Positions 35,558 to 44,841 are shown, numbered from the stretch's first letter. The stretch is 64,000 bases of DNA from JAVJSD01 sp040219575 (GCA_040219575.1 JAVJSD010000120.1:1-64000), one strand, 5' to 3'. Numbers and translations are program-made. The notes: generated by a model from the sequence alone, not told the origin.

Positions 35558-37414
35558 ATGCAACCCACTCGCTACGAATACGACGTGCTTGTGATCGGCG
35601 CGGGCCACGCCGGCACGGAGGCCGCGCTGGCGGCGGCTCGGACCGGCGCGCGCGTGGCGCTGCTCACGACGAACCTCGACACCGTGGCCCAGATGAGCTG
35701 CAATCCGGCCATCGGCGGCGTGGCCAAGGGGCAACTGGTCCGCGAGATCGACGCGCTCGGCGGCGCCATGGGCGGCGCGATCGACGCCTCCGGCATTCAG
35801 TTCCGCCTGCTGAATCGGCGCAAGGGCCCCGCCATGCACAGCCCGCGGGCCCAGGCCGACAAGAAGGCCTACCAGCAGGAAGTGAAGCGGATCGTCGAGG
35901 AGCAGCCAGGGCTCGCGCTGCGGCAGGAGATCGTCGAGGATTTGCTCACCGAGCCGGCCGCCGGCGACGCGGTCGCAACCAGCCGCGTGCTGGGTGTGCG
36001 GGTGCGAGGCGATGTCGAGTACCGCGCGGCGGCGGTCGTGCTGACCACCGGCACCTTCCTGCAGGCCGTCATGCATACCGGCGAGGCGAAGACGCCCGGC
36101 GGGCGCGGCGGGGAAGGCACCACCAAGGGAATCAGCGGGGCGCTCTGCCGGCTTGGCTTTCGGCTCGCGCGATTCAAGACCGGCACGCCGCCAAGGCTCA
36201 ACGGCCGCACGATCGACTACGACCGCTGCGAATTGCAGCCCGGCGACGAGCGTCCGCAAGCGTTCTCCTTCCTCACCGAACAACTGCCGGTCGACCACCA
36301 CGGCCAACTCCCCTGCTGGATCACCTACACCAACGAACAAGTCCACGCGTTGATTCGCGCCAATCTCGAGCGGGCGCCGATGTACAGCGGGCAGATTCGC
36401 TCCAGCGGCCCGCGCTACTGCCCCTCGATCGAAGACAAGGTGGTCCGTTTCGCCGACAAGGACCGCCACCAACTGTTCCTCGAGCCGGAAGGCCGCCACA
36501 CGCAGGAAGTCTACGTCAACGGCGTCTCGACCAGCCTGCCGCGCGACGTGCAGGACGCCATGCTGCGAATCATCCCCGGCCTGGAAAACGCCGAGATCAT
36601 GCGCTACGGCTACGCGGTGGAGTACGACTACTGTCCGCCCGACCAGCTGCGCCCGTCGCTCGAAACGAAGCAGGTCTCCGGCTTGTTTTTCGCCGGCCAG
36701 ATCAACGGCACAACCGGATACGAAGAGGCGGGCGCGCAGGGGCTGATGGCGGGCGCGAACGCTGCGCTGATCGCGCGCGGCGAGGAGCCTCTCGTGCTCG
36801 ATCGCAGCGACGCCTATATCGGCGTGCTGATCGACGACCTGGTCACCTGCGGCGTCGACGAACCGTACCGCATGTTCACCAGCCGCGCCGAATACCGCCT
36901 GCTGTTGCGTCACGACAACGCCGACCGGCGCCTGACGCCGATCGCCGCGCGACGAGGGCTCGTCGACGAGGCACGGCGAAAACGACTGGAGACCAAACAG
37001 CAGGAGATCGACCGCGTCGTGCGGCGGTTGGAGACGACCCGCGACGGCGAACTCCCTCTGTCGCGGCTCATTCTGCGGAGCGACGTCGGCTGGAGCGAGC
37101 TAGTCGCGCGGCTGCCGGAACTTCAGTCCGTATCGCGGGAAGTGTCGGAGCAGGTCGTCTCGGACTTGAAGTACGCGGGCTACGTCGCGCGGCAGGAAGT
37201 CGAGGTCGCCCGGCAAAGGCGCCTGGCCGAGAAGCGAATTCCCGATCAGTTCGACTACGGCCGGATTACGCAGTTGCGGCACGAGGCGCGCGAAAAATTC
37301 TCGCGCGTCCGCCCCGTCAGCCTGGCGCAGGCCAGCCGCATCAGCGGCATCACACCCGCCGACATGGCGTTGCTGATGGTGCATCTCGAAGGCCCCAAGA
37401 AACGCCATCCGTAG
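35558..37414 (+). CDS. mnmG: tRNA uridine-5-carboxymethylaminomethyl modification enzyme MnmG
   Basis: 618 residues, normal length; ATG 35558 begins MQPTRYEYDVLVIGAGHAG, the FAD-binding Rossmann motif. With MnmE, MnmG makes the cmnm5 modification at wobble U34 of several tRNAs. Family signatures: MSCNPAIGGVAKGQLVREID, RAQADKKAYQQEV, TGTPPRLNGRTIDY, SGPRYCPSIEDKV, ACG-type QINGTTGYEEAGAQGLMAG and FTSRAEYRLLLRHDNAD. The C-terminal helical domain that contacts MnmE (YEGYIxRQ-like YAGYVARQEVEVARQ, then ITPADMALL) is present. No rsmG or mnmE neighbour is seen. Confidence 0.97.
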   Translation: MQPTRYEYDVLVIGAGHAGTEAALAAARTGARVALLTTNLDTVAQMSCNPAIGGVAKGQLVREIDALGGAMGGAIDASGIQFRLLNRRKGPAMHSPRAQADKKAYQQEVKRIVEEQPGLALRQEIVEDLLTEPAAGDAVATSRVLGVRVRGDVEYRAAAVVLTTGTFLQAVMHTGEAKTPGGRGGEGTTKGISGALCRLGFRLARFKTGTPPRLNGRTIDYDRCELQPGDERPQAFSFLTEQLPVDHHGQLPCWITYTNEQVHALIRANLERAPMYSGQIRSSGPRYCPSIEDKVVRFADKDRHQLFLEPEGRHTQEVYVNGVSTSLPRDVQDAMLRIIPGLENAEIMRYGYAVEYDYCPPDQLRPSLETKQVSGLFFAGQINGTTGYEEAGAQGLMAGANAALIARGEEPLVLDRSDAYIGVLIDDLVTCGVDEPYRMFTSRAEYRLLLRHDNADRRLTPIAARRGLVDEARRKRLETKQQEIDRVVRRLETTRDGELPLSRLILRSDVGWSELVARLPELQSVSREVSEQVVSDLKYAGYVARQEVEVARQRRLAEKRIPDQFDYGRITQLRHEAREKFSRVRPVSLAQASRISGITPADMALLMVHLEGPKKRHP

Positions 37415-37544
37415 GGCGGGCATCCTGCCTGCCAGTCAGCCCGCAAGGCCGCCCAACGGCGTGCGCCTCGCCTGTCTGAAACGGCGCGATTCCACTAAAC
37501 TGTTGGGTCTGCCGGGGCGGCAACGAGACTTCAGGAACACGGCC

Positions 37545-38156
37545 ATGCTTGGCGTCGAACTCAACGCCGCGAGTTATTTGAAGCGTCTGCAGGACGAGGT
37601 TGAGAAGCTCGATCGAGCGGCCCTGCTGCAGTGGTCCGACCTGCTGGTCGAAGCCTGGCGCGACGGGCGGTTCGTGTTCATCTTCGGCAACGGAGGTTCC
37701 GGCACGACGGCCTCGCACATGGCCGAGGATCTCGGCAAGAGCCTCGTGCCCGACGAATCGCTCCGCGACGAAAGCTTCCGCCGCCTGAAGGTGATGAGCC
37801 TGACCGACAACGCCGGCTGGTTGATGGCCGTCGGCAACGACATCGACTACGACCAAATTTTCGTCCAGCAGTTGATGAACTACGGCGGCCCGGGCGACCT
37901 GGCGATCGCCATCAGCGGATCGGGCAACAGTCCCAACGTGCTCAACGCGGTTGACTGGGCGAATCGCCACGGGCTGACGACGTTCGGCCTGACCGGCTAC
38001 AACGGCGGCAAATTGAAGCAGATGCAGACGTCGGGCTTGCACGTCGCGCTGGACGACATGGGGATGGTCGAGAGCATTCACCTGTGCGTGTTTCACTGGG
38101 TGCTCAACGACGCCTTCGCCCGCATCAACGGGCGCGGCCGCCACGCGGTCGCCTGA
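37545..38156 (+). CDS. SIS-domain protein, GmhA-like phosphoheptose isomerase
   Basis: 203 residues from ATG 37545 with AGGAA upstream. Single sugar-isomerase (SIS) domain: FIFGNGGSGTTASHMAEDLG binds the phosphate, ISGSGNSPNVLNAV is the second phosphate loop, and a helix-rich cap begins at AASYLKRLQDEVEKL. GmhA converts sedoheptulose-7-phosphate to a heptose phosphate for LPS core. The GNGGSGTTASHMAED match fits that group, but no other heptose genes are nearby. It lies 130 bases after mnmG, possibly co-transcribed. Confidence 0.85.
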   Translation: MLGVELNAASYLKRLQDEVEKLDRAALLQWSDLLVEAWRDGRFVFIFGNGGSGTTASHMAEDLGKSLVPDESLRDESFRRLKVMSLTDNAGWLMAVGNDIDYDQIFVQQLMNYGGPGDLAIAISGSGNSPNVLNAVDWANRHGLTTFGLTGYNGGKLKQMQTSGLHVALDDMGMVESIHLCVFHWVLNDAFARINGRGRHAVA

Positions 38157-38197
38157 GTCGACGGACCTCGCTGCCAGCAAGAGAATGTCATCAACTC

Positions 38198-38300
38198 GTT
38201 TAACGGCAAGCCGCAGAGGCGTCGGCGGACCGTTGCAGATACATTTCCGGCGAGTTCGGCGTCGTGCGCACGCCGACGCCTCTGCGGCTTGCCGTTAAAC
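38198..38300. repeat. 30-bp perfect inverted repeat element
   Basis: GTTTAACGGCAAGCCGCAGA... at 38198-38227 is repeated exactly in reverse complement at 38271-38300, enclosing 43 bases. The rest of the 38157-38591 gap shows no gene. Confidence 0.9.
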
Positions 38301-38591
38301 GATCTGTCCCGCATCATCGTCGGGAGACAAGGCGACAAGTCGCGCGGCTCGTGTCGGAGCAGTCTTCGCAGGCCGTAAAGTTTTCCTGCTTGCAGGTCGG
38401 CGGGCGCCAAAAGCGCCGCTTGCCGCGACGCGTTCAACTCTCCCTGTCGGCCGACCGATAGACTCTCTAGCCACGATCCCCCTTGCCGCTTCCGCCTACC
38501 TTGCGTGTCCGCTTTCTCGACGCCTGTTCGCCCAACCGTCGCGACCGGGCGCGATTGAGCGGCGCGTGCGACGCGCCACGAGAGTCCTTCC

Positions 38592-39032
38592 ATGAGTGAG
38601 CGAAGTTCCGGCAGTCTCGCGCGCTTGACGCTGCGCCAATTCAATCGCTTGCGGTATATCGCCGCTTGCGGGCCGGTGTTTCGCATCGAAGACGACGAGG
38701 ATCTCGAGCGTCTGCAACTGGTCCGGCCGTTCAACGGCATGCCGACGGTGGTGGAGGTCGAACCGATCTTGCGCGACGCCACGGTGCGCGAGACGAAGAA
38801 CGACGATCCCCAGGACACGCACCTCTCCACCGATTCGCTGCTCGACGCCTGCCGCACGACGCTGGCGGAGTTCACGCAGCGCGACTGGTGCCGCGTCGGG
38901 TATGGTTGCGAAGACTGCGAAGGCTGCCAGCGGTATCGGCGTTTGGAGTTCGCGGTTGCGCGAGCCGAACAACGCGACGCGCAAAGCTCGGCGCCGAGTC
39001 CCGAACCGATCGTCGCTTGCCGCACCGCCTGA
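38592..39032 (+). CDS. hypothetical protein with a cysteine cluster
   Basis: 146 residues, not recognised. Codon use is GC3-rich and coherent, which favours a real gene over the several overlapping frames on the other strand. Near the C-terminus DWCRVGYGCEDCEGCQRYRR has four cysteines (C-x5-C-x2-C-x2-C), suggesting a bound metal. The first half is RLTLRQFNRLRYIAACGPVF and RIEDDEDLERLQLV. No leader or membrane segment. It sits between a 30-bp inverted repeat and a tandem repeat, so its context gives no clue. Confidence 0.5.
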   Translation: MSERSSGSLARLTLRQFNRLRYIAACGPVFRIEDDEDLERLQLVRPFNGMPTVVEVEPILRDATVRETKNDDPQDTHLSTDSLLDACRTTLAEFTQRDWCRVGYGCEDCEGCQRYRRLEFAVARAEQRDAQSSAPSPEPIVACRTA

Positions 39033-39060
39033 CGCGCTAATTTCATGCGACGTCTCGATT

Positions 39061-39502
39061 CCACCGTGTAGCTGAAGTCGTGAGACTTCAGACGGCGCCG
39101 CGAAGACGCTCCACCTGCGCAAATCCGTGCTGATTCAGCAACACGCTCGTCGCAATCCCAACCGCCATCGCCGGTGCTTCGGAAGTCTCACGACTTCCGC
39201 TACGACGAACGCCACCGTGTAGCTGAAGTCGTGAGACTTCAGACGGCGCCACGAAGACGCTCCACCTGCGCAAAACCGTGTTGATTCAGCAACACGCTCG
39301 TCGCAACCCCAACCGCCATCGCCGCTGCTTCGGAAGTCTCACGACTTCCGCTACGACGAGCGCCACCGTAGCTGAAGTCGTGAGACTTCAGACGGCGCCG
39401 CGAAGACGCTCCACCTGCGCAAATCCGTGTCGATTCAGCAACGCGCTCGTCGCAATCCCAACCGCCATCGCCGCTGCATCGGAAGTCTCACGACTTCCGC
39501 TG
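39061..39502. repeat. 151-bp tandem repeat, almost three copies
   Basis: Units begin CCACCGTGTAGCTGAAGTCG at 39061 and 39212, and (with two bases lost) at 39363. Each contains GAAGTCGTGAGACTTC early and GGAAGTCTCACGACTTCC late, so every unit could fold back on itself. No gene in 39033-39534. Confidence 0.92.
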
Positions 39503-39534
39503 CTTGAATTCTTAGCAATCACGCGGCGCGAACC

Positions 39535-41619
39535 CTACTCGTCGCCGATCGAAATCTTCAGCGTCTCTTTCTTCTCGGGCTGCGAGCGATCGCCCAGTTT
39601 TCCCATTCCGAGAGTCAGCCCTCGCAGTTGCTCCGCGGACTTGACGCGACCCAGGACGAGGCTCGCCAGGTAGCCGACAAGCAACGTGAACACCGCCCCA
39701 AACACCACCGGCCAGTTGTTGCTCAGCTTCACGTCGAAGGGCCAGAGCCACGACAGCGCGGGCAGGATGCTTGGCGCCGCGAGCCAGGCGGTGAACAACG
39801 TTCCGCTGACCAACGCCGTCAGGGCGCCGGCCGCGGTGGTGCGCCGCGACAGAATTCCCAACAGGAAGACGCACAACAGCGGCACGCCGACCGTGTTCAC
39901 CACGCCGATCATGATTCCCCAGATGCTACCCAATTGCCCGACGAGCAGCGAGAACAGCGTGGCCGCCACGCCGATGATCAGCACCAGCGGGCGTCCCAGG
40001 CGCAGCTCATCGGCTTCGTCGAGTTGGTCGACCGGTTTGTCGAGTTTTTTGGCCAGCCAGTTTCGGCCCCAGCCGAGGCGGCGGTGGAAGTCCATGATCA
40101 ACAACGTGCAGATGGAGTTGAGCCCGGAGTCCATCGACGACATCGACGCCGCCAACAGCGCGGCCAGGATCAGGCCCGCCACGCCCATCGACAGCTTGCG
40201 GCTGATGAAGTGCGGCATCAGTTCGTCCTGGGCCTTCTTGTTCAACACGATTTCGCCGCGGTCGAGCTTGCCGCTCAGCGGCGGAGGCTGCCGTTTGGCC
40301 ACTCGTTGAATGTCGATCTCGCCGGATTGCGGATCGAGGACTTCGTCGACGCTTTCGAAGGGTTCGTAGCTGTTGGGACGCAGCAATCGGCGCTCGGCGA
40401 TCAAGTCCTCCACGGTCTCGGCGCTGACTTCATCGTTGTCCCAGTCGATCAGCGGTTTCATCGCCACGGGGAGGGGCTCTTCGGGTGCGGACTCGTTTTG
40501 GGCCGCGCCACCTGGTGCGACGTCGTCTGGCAGGGAGGCTTGTTGCGCCTCGCTTTCCCTTGTCGCATCTTCCTGTGCGGCGTCGGGTCTTTCGTCGGCC
40601 GCGGGGATGGCGGGCCAGTTTTCCTCGGGAACGACGAACGAGGCGCCGACGCTTCCCGATGTCTCGCGGTTGTCGACGTTCACGACCCATTTCGCGGCCA
40701 TGTCCTGAGGATGGTCGTGGTAGTAAGCCAACAGCGCCATTCCCACGTACAGCAAGGCCGGCACCATGATCGAAACGCTCAGGCAATTCAGCACGAAGCT
40801 GCGCCGCGCGGCGACCAGGCTCTTGGCGGTCAGATACCGCTGCGCCGTGATCTGATCGGCGACGTAGAACGACAGCATCGCCAGCGCAAAGTGCGGCAGG
40901 ATGCCCCAGATCGACCAGCGTTCGCTGAGGCTGAACGAGGCGTCGACGATTTCTGAGCGATCGAGATGCTGGTTGACCTCCCACACGCGCTGCGGTCCGT
41001 CGCCCAACGCCAGCCACACGCTGCCGATGATCAGCACCACGCCCAGCACCATCACGATCGCCTGGATGACGTCGGTCCAGATGACCGCCTTCATTCCGCC
41101 CAGGAACGTGTAAGCGGTGCTGACGACCCCCAACACGATCATCAGCACCCAGATCGGCATGTCGAGCCCGGCGGCCACCACCAGCACCTTGCAGGGCGCG
41201 TAGAGCACGCCTCCCAGCCACAACAGCCGCCACACGATGAAGATCGCGCTGCCGACGTACCGCGTCACGGCGTCGTAACGCATCTCGAGGTATTCGTAGA
41301 CGCTGTAGATATTCAGGCCGTGATACAGCGGCAGCACCAGCCACAGCAGGATCGGCGCCACGAGCCACACCGCGCAGGGCAGAATCAGCATCTTCAGCCC
41401 CGAGTAGTACGCCTCGCCCGGGTTGCCGCTGTAGGTCATCGCCGACAGCAGCGTCGCCATGATCGACAGCCCAACCGGGAACCAGCCCATCGACCGGCCG
41501 GCCAGAAAGAAGTCGCGGCTCGTCTTCTGTTGCTTGTTGAAGTAGAAACCGATGGCCAGCATCGCCAGCAGGTACAGCGCGAGCACCCCGTAGTCGACGG
41601 CCGAGATCGCCAGCAGCAT
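39535..41619 (-). CDS. sodium:solute symporter (SSS family) with a large acidic insertion
   Basis: 694 residues from ATG 41619. SSS hallmarks: first helix VDYGVLALYLLAMLAIGFYF, FFLAGRSMGWFPVGLSIMAT with LSAMTYSGNPGEAYYSG, YLEMRYDAVTRYVGS, TFLGGMKAVIWTDVIQA, YVADQITAQRYLTAKS and late AALLAASMSSMDSGLNS. Between about residues 305 and 460 there is a hydrophilic, acidic, low-complexity stretch (PDAAQEDATRESEAQQ, EEPLPVAMKPLIDWDNDE) that typical SSS carriers do not have. Na+-coupled uptake is expected; the substrate is not predictable. Confidence 0.9.
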   Translation of the reverse strand: MLLAISAVDYGVLALYLLAMLAIGFYFNKQQKTSRDFFLAGRSMGWFPVGLSIMATLLSAMTYSGNPGEAYYSGLKMLILPCAVWLVAPILLWLVLPLYHGLNIYSVYEYLEMRYDAVTRYVGSAIFIVWRLLWLGGVLYAPCKVLVVAAGLDMPIWVLMIVLGVVSTAYTFLGGMKAVIWTDVIQAIVMVLGVVLIIGSVWLALGDGPQRVWEVNQHLDRSEIVDASFSLSERWSIWGILPHFALAMLSFYVADQITAQRYLTAKSLVAARRSFVLNCLSVSIMVPALLYVGMALLAYYHDHPQDMAAKWVVNVDNRETSGSVGASFVVPEENWPAIPAADERPDAAQEDATRESEAQQASLPDDVAPGGAAQNESAPEEPLPVAMKPLIDWDNDEVSAETVEDLIAERRLLRPNSYEPFESVDEVLDPQSGEIDIQRVAKRQPPPLSGKLDRGEIVLNKKAQDELMPHFISRKLSMGVAGLILAALLAASMSSMDSGLNSICTLLIMDFHRRLGWGRNWLAKKLDKPVDQLDEADELRLGRPLVLIIGVAATLFSLLVGQLGSIWGIMIGVVNTVGVPLLCVFLLGILSRRTTAAGALTALVSGTLFTAWLAAPSILPALSWLWPFDVKLSNNWPVVFGAVFTLLVGYLASLVLGRVKSAEQLRGLTLGMGKLGDRSQPEKKETLKISIGDE

Positions 41620-41673
41620 GAGCCGTGCCTTCGCGTTCTAGGGGAGCGGGAGCGGGGGAGCGTCGAACATCGT

Positions 41674-41691
41674 AGCGGAAGTCGTGAGACT
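41674..41691. repeat. dispersed palindromic repeat, single copy
   Basis: GTAGCGGAAGTCGTGAGACTTCC lies just upstream of the symporter start, the same motif as in the 5.2, 8.7 and 39 kb repeat regions. Confidence 0.75.
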
Positions 41692-41731
41692 TCCGATGAG
41701 CGTCGGGGAAGCCGCACGATTTCCCCTCCAC

Positions 41732-42127
41732 TCATGCGTCGTCGTCTCTCTTCGCCAGCCAGGCGACGATCGCGTCGGCGCTCGCCGGGTTGGTCGCCAG
41801 CGGGATGTCGTGCACGTCGCAGACCCGCAGCAGCGCCGAGACGTCGGGCTCGTGCGGCTGAGCGGTCAGCGGATCGCGGAAGAAAATGATGGCGAGGATC
41901 CGCTCTTCGGCCGCCCGACCGCCGATGATCAGGTCGCCGCCGTAAGGGCCATGCGCCACGCATTCCACCATCAGCCCCAATCGCTCCGACAACATCCGTC
42001 CGGTGCTGCCGGTGGCGACCAGTTGGTGACGGCGAAAGAAATCGACGTGCCGGCCGACGAACTGGACGATCGCCGACTTCTTTTCGTCGTGGGCGATCAG
42101 GGCGATCTTGGCGTCAGGGTGCGGCAT
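41732..42127 (-). CDS. mgsA: methylglyoxal synthase
   Basis: 131 residues from ATG 42127 (MPHPDAKIALIAHDEKK). It converts dihydroxyacetone phosphate to methylglyoxal and phosphate. Family residues seen: ATGSTGRML phosphate loop, HGPYGGDLIIGGRAAE with the catalytic Asp, FFRDPLTAQPHEPDVSALLR, and IPLATNPASAD. Its start lies inside the end of the upstream beta-helix gene (14-base overlap), so its translation is probably coupled to it. Normal length, cytoplasmic. Confidence 0.94.
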   Translation of the reverse strand: MPHPDAKIALIAHDEKKSAIVQFVGRHVDFFRRHQLVATGSTGRMLSERLGLMVECVAHGPYGGDLIIGGRAAEERILAIIFFRDPLTAQPHEPDVSALLRVCDVHDIPLATNPASADAIVAWLAKRDDDA

Positions 42128-43634
42128 CGTCGTCCTGGTAGTTTCCTTGAATTCGCGCCGCCCCGGACTCCACTTCCAGTTTTCCGCCCAGACGATTATC
42201 CACAATAAAGTTGCCCCGGCCACCCTCGACGCGGATCGAAACGCCGGGACTGCCCGCTTCGCGATCGTCGCGAATCAGGCAATTAGCCGCCGTGCAATCG
42301 CTGCAGTCGCGAAGCACCAGGCCCGCGCCGTCGCAATCGAGGATCGTGCAGCCGGTGACGTTCATCCGCCGGCAGTTCTCCAGCACCAGGCCCGCCTCCG
42401 ATTTCTGGCTCCCCAGGATATGCAGTCCGGAGATCGTGCAGTCGCGGCAGTTCTTCAGCAGCACGCTGTTGTCGGAGTCTTCCGACTGTTGATAGCGCGG
42501 GTTGCGGTCGAGCACGTTGGCCCCCAGCACCACGTGCGAGCTGTCGGTGATGCGGATGTTGTTCGTGAAGCCCTTCCACAACGTGTTGCCGCTGATGCTG
42601 ACCGTGCGGGCGCCGGCCAGATCGATGTTCAGTTGCACGTCGGAGAGCACATTGCCGGCGATGGTCACGTTGCCGTAGTTGTACGCCCGCAGTTGGTCGG
42701 TCGTCGCCTGCTTGTCGGCGCCGAGCATGCGAATGTTCGCCGACTCGGGCGACTTGCCGGTGTGTTGAATCGTGCAGCCCGTGATGGCCACTTCCGCCAC
42801 CGAACCGCCGGTGCAATCCAACAGCACGTTGGCGGTGGCGGGTCCGTCGGGCGAGAAATTGCCTTCGATGTCGCAGGCGCCGATGTGCAGGTTGCGCATG
42901 TTTCCCGCCCGCACCACCACGCCGCCCAGGTGGTTGTAGCTGACGTGGCACTGCCCCATGTTGAACTGGTGCAGATTCACGTCGTCGAGGTACACGCCCA
43001 CGCCGCGGTTCTCGTAGATGTGGCAGTTGGAGATGATCACGTTGCGATTCCGCTCGACGAGGTGGATGCCGTGCAGCACGTGGCGGATGACGACCCGCGT
43101 GACGGTGAGTTGCATCGTGCCCGCGGCCTGAATGCCGATCGCCTCGTCGTGCTCGCCGACGATCTCGATGCCGTTGACGATCGGCATCCGCTGCCGGTCC
43201 CAGACGTTGTCCTGCACCGTGTGCGGATCGGCGGTGCCGCCGTGCGTGCCGACGAAACGAATCGCGGGGCCGGGGCCCGCCATCACGATCCGCGCCGTGC
43301 CGCGCCCGGTGAACGAGGTGAAACCGACTTTGTCGAGATCCACGACCAGCGGACGCGTGATGCGAAACACGCCCGGCGGAAGCTTGATGTCGCCCGACTT
43401 GGCGTCGATGGCCCGTTGGATCGCGCTTGTGTCGTCGGCCCGGCCGTCGCCCACGGCGCCGAACTTCTTGACACCGGAATCGCCGTGCTCCTCGGCATTG
43501 CGACCGCGTCCGCCGCCCGTCCCGCCGCCGCCGCCGTCTCCGGCGCCTCGGCCGGAACCGGCTTGCTGGGCGACACCCCAGGCCAACGGCAGACAGAGCA
43601 GCAACAGGCACACCAGCAGCAACCGCTTGAACAT
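42114..43634 (-). CDS. secreted right-handed parallel beta-helix protein
   Basis: 506 residues with a clear signal peptide (MFKRLLLVCLLLLCLPLAWG). After a Gly-rich linker the mature protein starts VKKFGAVGDGRADDTSAIQR, the hallmark of pectate-lyase/GH28-type beta-helices (Pectate_lyase_3), followed by many short repeating strands such as NVIISNCHIYENRGVGVYLD, NVTIAGNVLSDVQLNID, TVSISGNTLWKGFTNNI and CTISGLHILGS. It likely binds or cleaves a polysaccharide; catalytic residues were not identified. It overlaps mgsA downstream, a strange partner for a secreted protein. Confidence 0.85.
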   Translation of the reverse strand: MFKRLLLVCLLLLCLPLAWGVAQQAGSGRGAGDGGGGGTGGGRGRNAEEHGDSGVKKFGAVGDGRADDTSAIQRAIDAKSGDIKLPPGVFRITRPLVVDLDKVGFTSFTGRGTARIVMAGPGPAIRFVGTHGGTADPHTVQDNVWDRQRMPIVNGIEIVGEHDEAIGIQAAGTMQLTVTRVVIRHVLHGIHLVERNRNVIISNCHIYENRGVGVYLDDVNLHQFNMGQCHVSYNHLGGVVVRAGNMRNLHIGACDIEGNFSPDGPATANVLLDCTGGSVAEVAITGCTIQHTGKSPESANIRMLGADKQATTDQLRAYNYGNVTIAGNVLSDVQLNIDLAGARTVSISGNTLWKGFTNNIRITDSSHVVLGANVLDRNPRYQQSEDSDNSVLLKNCRDCTISGLHILGSQKSEAGLVLENCRRMNVTGCTILDCDGAGLVLRDCSDCTAANCLIRDDREAGSPGVSIRVEGGRGNFIVDNRLGGKLEVESGAARIQGNYQDDDAAP

Positions 43635-43899
43635 CTCAGAACTCCTTATCCGCCTTGTTGGTTTGGGCGCTCGGCGCGGCCCTCATTCGCAGGTGACGAT
43701 TCGTTCGCAAGTCTTGATGTAGTGGCAGTTTGGGGGCATCGCCCCGGAATCGATCCACGCCATCAAATCTTCATTATTCGGCGTGACTTTCGCAGCCGCT
43801 CGACTCCGCTTATATTAGCAGCCAACCCCAGGTCATGCAGATTATCTCCTAGCCGAATCACCGCCTTTCGCCTGGATCGCCAACTCAAGGAATCGCCTT

Positions 43900-44754
43900 A
43901 TGACACACTTCCGCACGATGCTTGCTGCCTTTGTGGCGATCAGCTGGATCGCCGCCAGCGTCGCCGACGCGGCCTGTCCCTGCGGCCGCTGCTGCGAACC
44001 CGCCTACACGCTCGTCGAACGGACCATCATGGTGCCGCACTACGAGCAACAGAAACGCACGATTCAAGTGACGGAGTGTAAGCCGGTCGCGCGACAACGG
44101 GAAGTCACCGTCTACCGCTGCGTTCCGGAAGTGAAGAAGGTCGAGCAGACCTGCACGGTGATGACGCACGAACCCCGCACGCGAACCGAACACTACACGG
44201 TCTGCAACACCACGTATCGGGAAGAGACGCGCAGCTACACGGTCGGCGTGCCGGAGATGCAGCAGCGGACGGGAACGCGGATGGTGTGCGTGCCCAAGCC
44301 CGTTACGGTGATGAAGGCCGTTTGCCAGGACCACGGCCATTGGGAGGTCCTGCCCTGCAATTGCGGGTGCTGCCAACCGCACCGCGTGTGGGTGCCGCAG
44401 ATGGTCACCACGCACGTTCCCTGCACGGTGATGAAGCCGGACTACGTCGAAGAGCCGTATTCGTACTCGGTCTGCGTGATGCGCCCCGTGACCAAAACCT
44501 GCAAGGTCCGCGTGCCGGAGTACAACTACGAGACGAAGACCCGCCAGGTCACCTGCATGGTGCCGGTGCCCAAACAGGTCACGCGGATGGTCGACGTCGT
44601 CACCTACAACCACGTGCCCGAGAAGAAGACCGAGCATTACACGGAAATGGTCCCTTACACGGTCGACAAGGAGATCTACGTGCCGGTCTGCAAGATGGTG
44701 CCCAAGAAGATCGTCTGCAAGGTGCCCGTCCCCTGCTCGGTGTGCGGCCACTGA
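43900..44754 (+). CDS. YTV-repeat cysteine-rich envelope protein
   Basis: 284 residues, signal peptide (MTHFRTMLAAFVAISWIAAS, cut near VADA/ACPC). The mature chain is a run of short repeats with Tyr-Thr-Val and Val-Pro motifs: AYTLVERTIMVPHY, EHYTVCNTTYREETRSYTVG, VPEMQQRTGTRMVCVPKP, EPYSYSVCVMRPVTKTCKV, MVPYTVDKEIYVPVCKMVP. About 21 cysteines could cross-link it. YTV-domain proteins are a planctomycete speciality, known from the cell-wall fraction. Role in the proteinaceous envelope inferred. Confidence 0.88.
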   Translation: MTHFRTMLAAFVAISWIAASVADAACPCGRCCEPAYTLVERTIMVPHYEQQKRTIQVTECKPVARQREVTVYRCVPEVKKVEQTCTVMTHEPRTRTEHYTVCNTTYREETRSYTVGVPEMQQRTGTRMVCVPKPVTVMKAVCQDHGHWEVLPCNCGCCQPHRVWVPQMVTTHVPCTVMKPDYVEEPYSYSVCVMRPVTKTCKVRVPEYNYETKTRQVTCMVPVPKQVTRMVDVVTYNHVPEKKTEHYTEMVPYTVDKEIYVPVCKMVPKKIVCKVPVPCSVCGH

Positions 44755-44785
44755 GCCGCGGCGTCGTTGCGGAAGAACCACAAAG

Positions 44786-44820
44786 CGCAGGGTGCGTGCA
44801 GGTCATGCACCCTGCGTTTT
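44786..44820 (+). terminator. hairpin terminator after the YTV gene
   Basis: CGCAGGGTGC (44786-44795) pairs with GCACCCTGCG (44807-44816), then TTTT. It lies between convergent genes. Confidence 0.85.
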
Positions 44821-44841
44821 CTTGTTGCGCAGGTGAAACGA

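Noticed and set aside
39061..39502. Possible CRISPR array
   Set aside because: The repeat period is 151 bp with no unique spacers; the whole unit is repeated and there are no cas genes.
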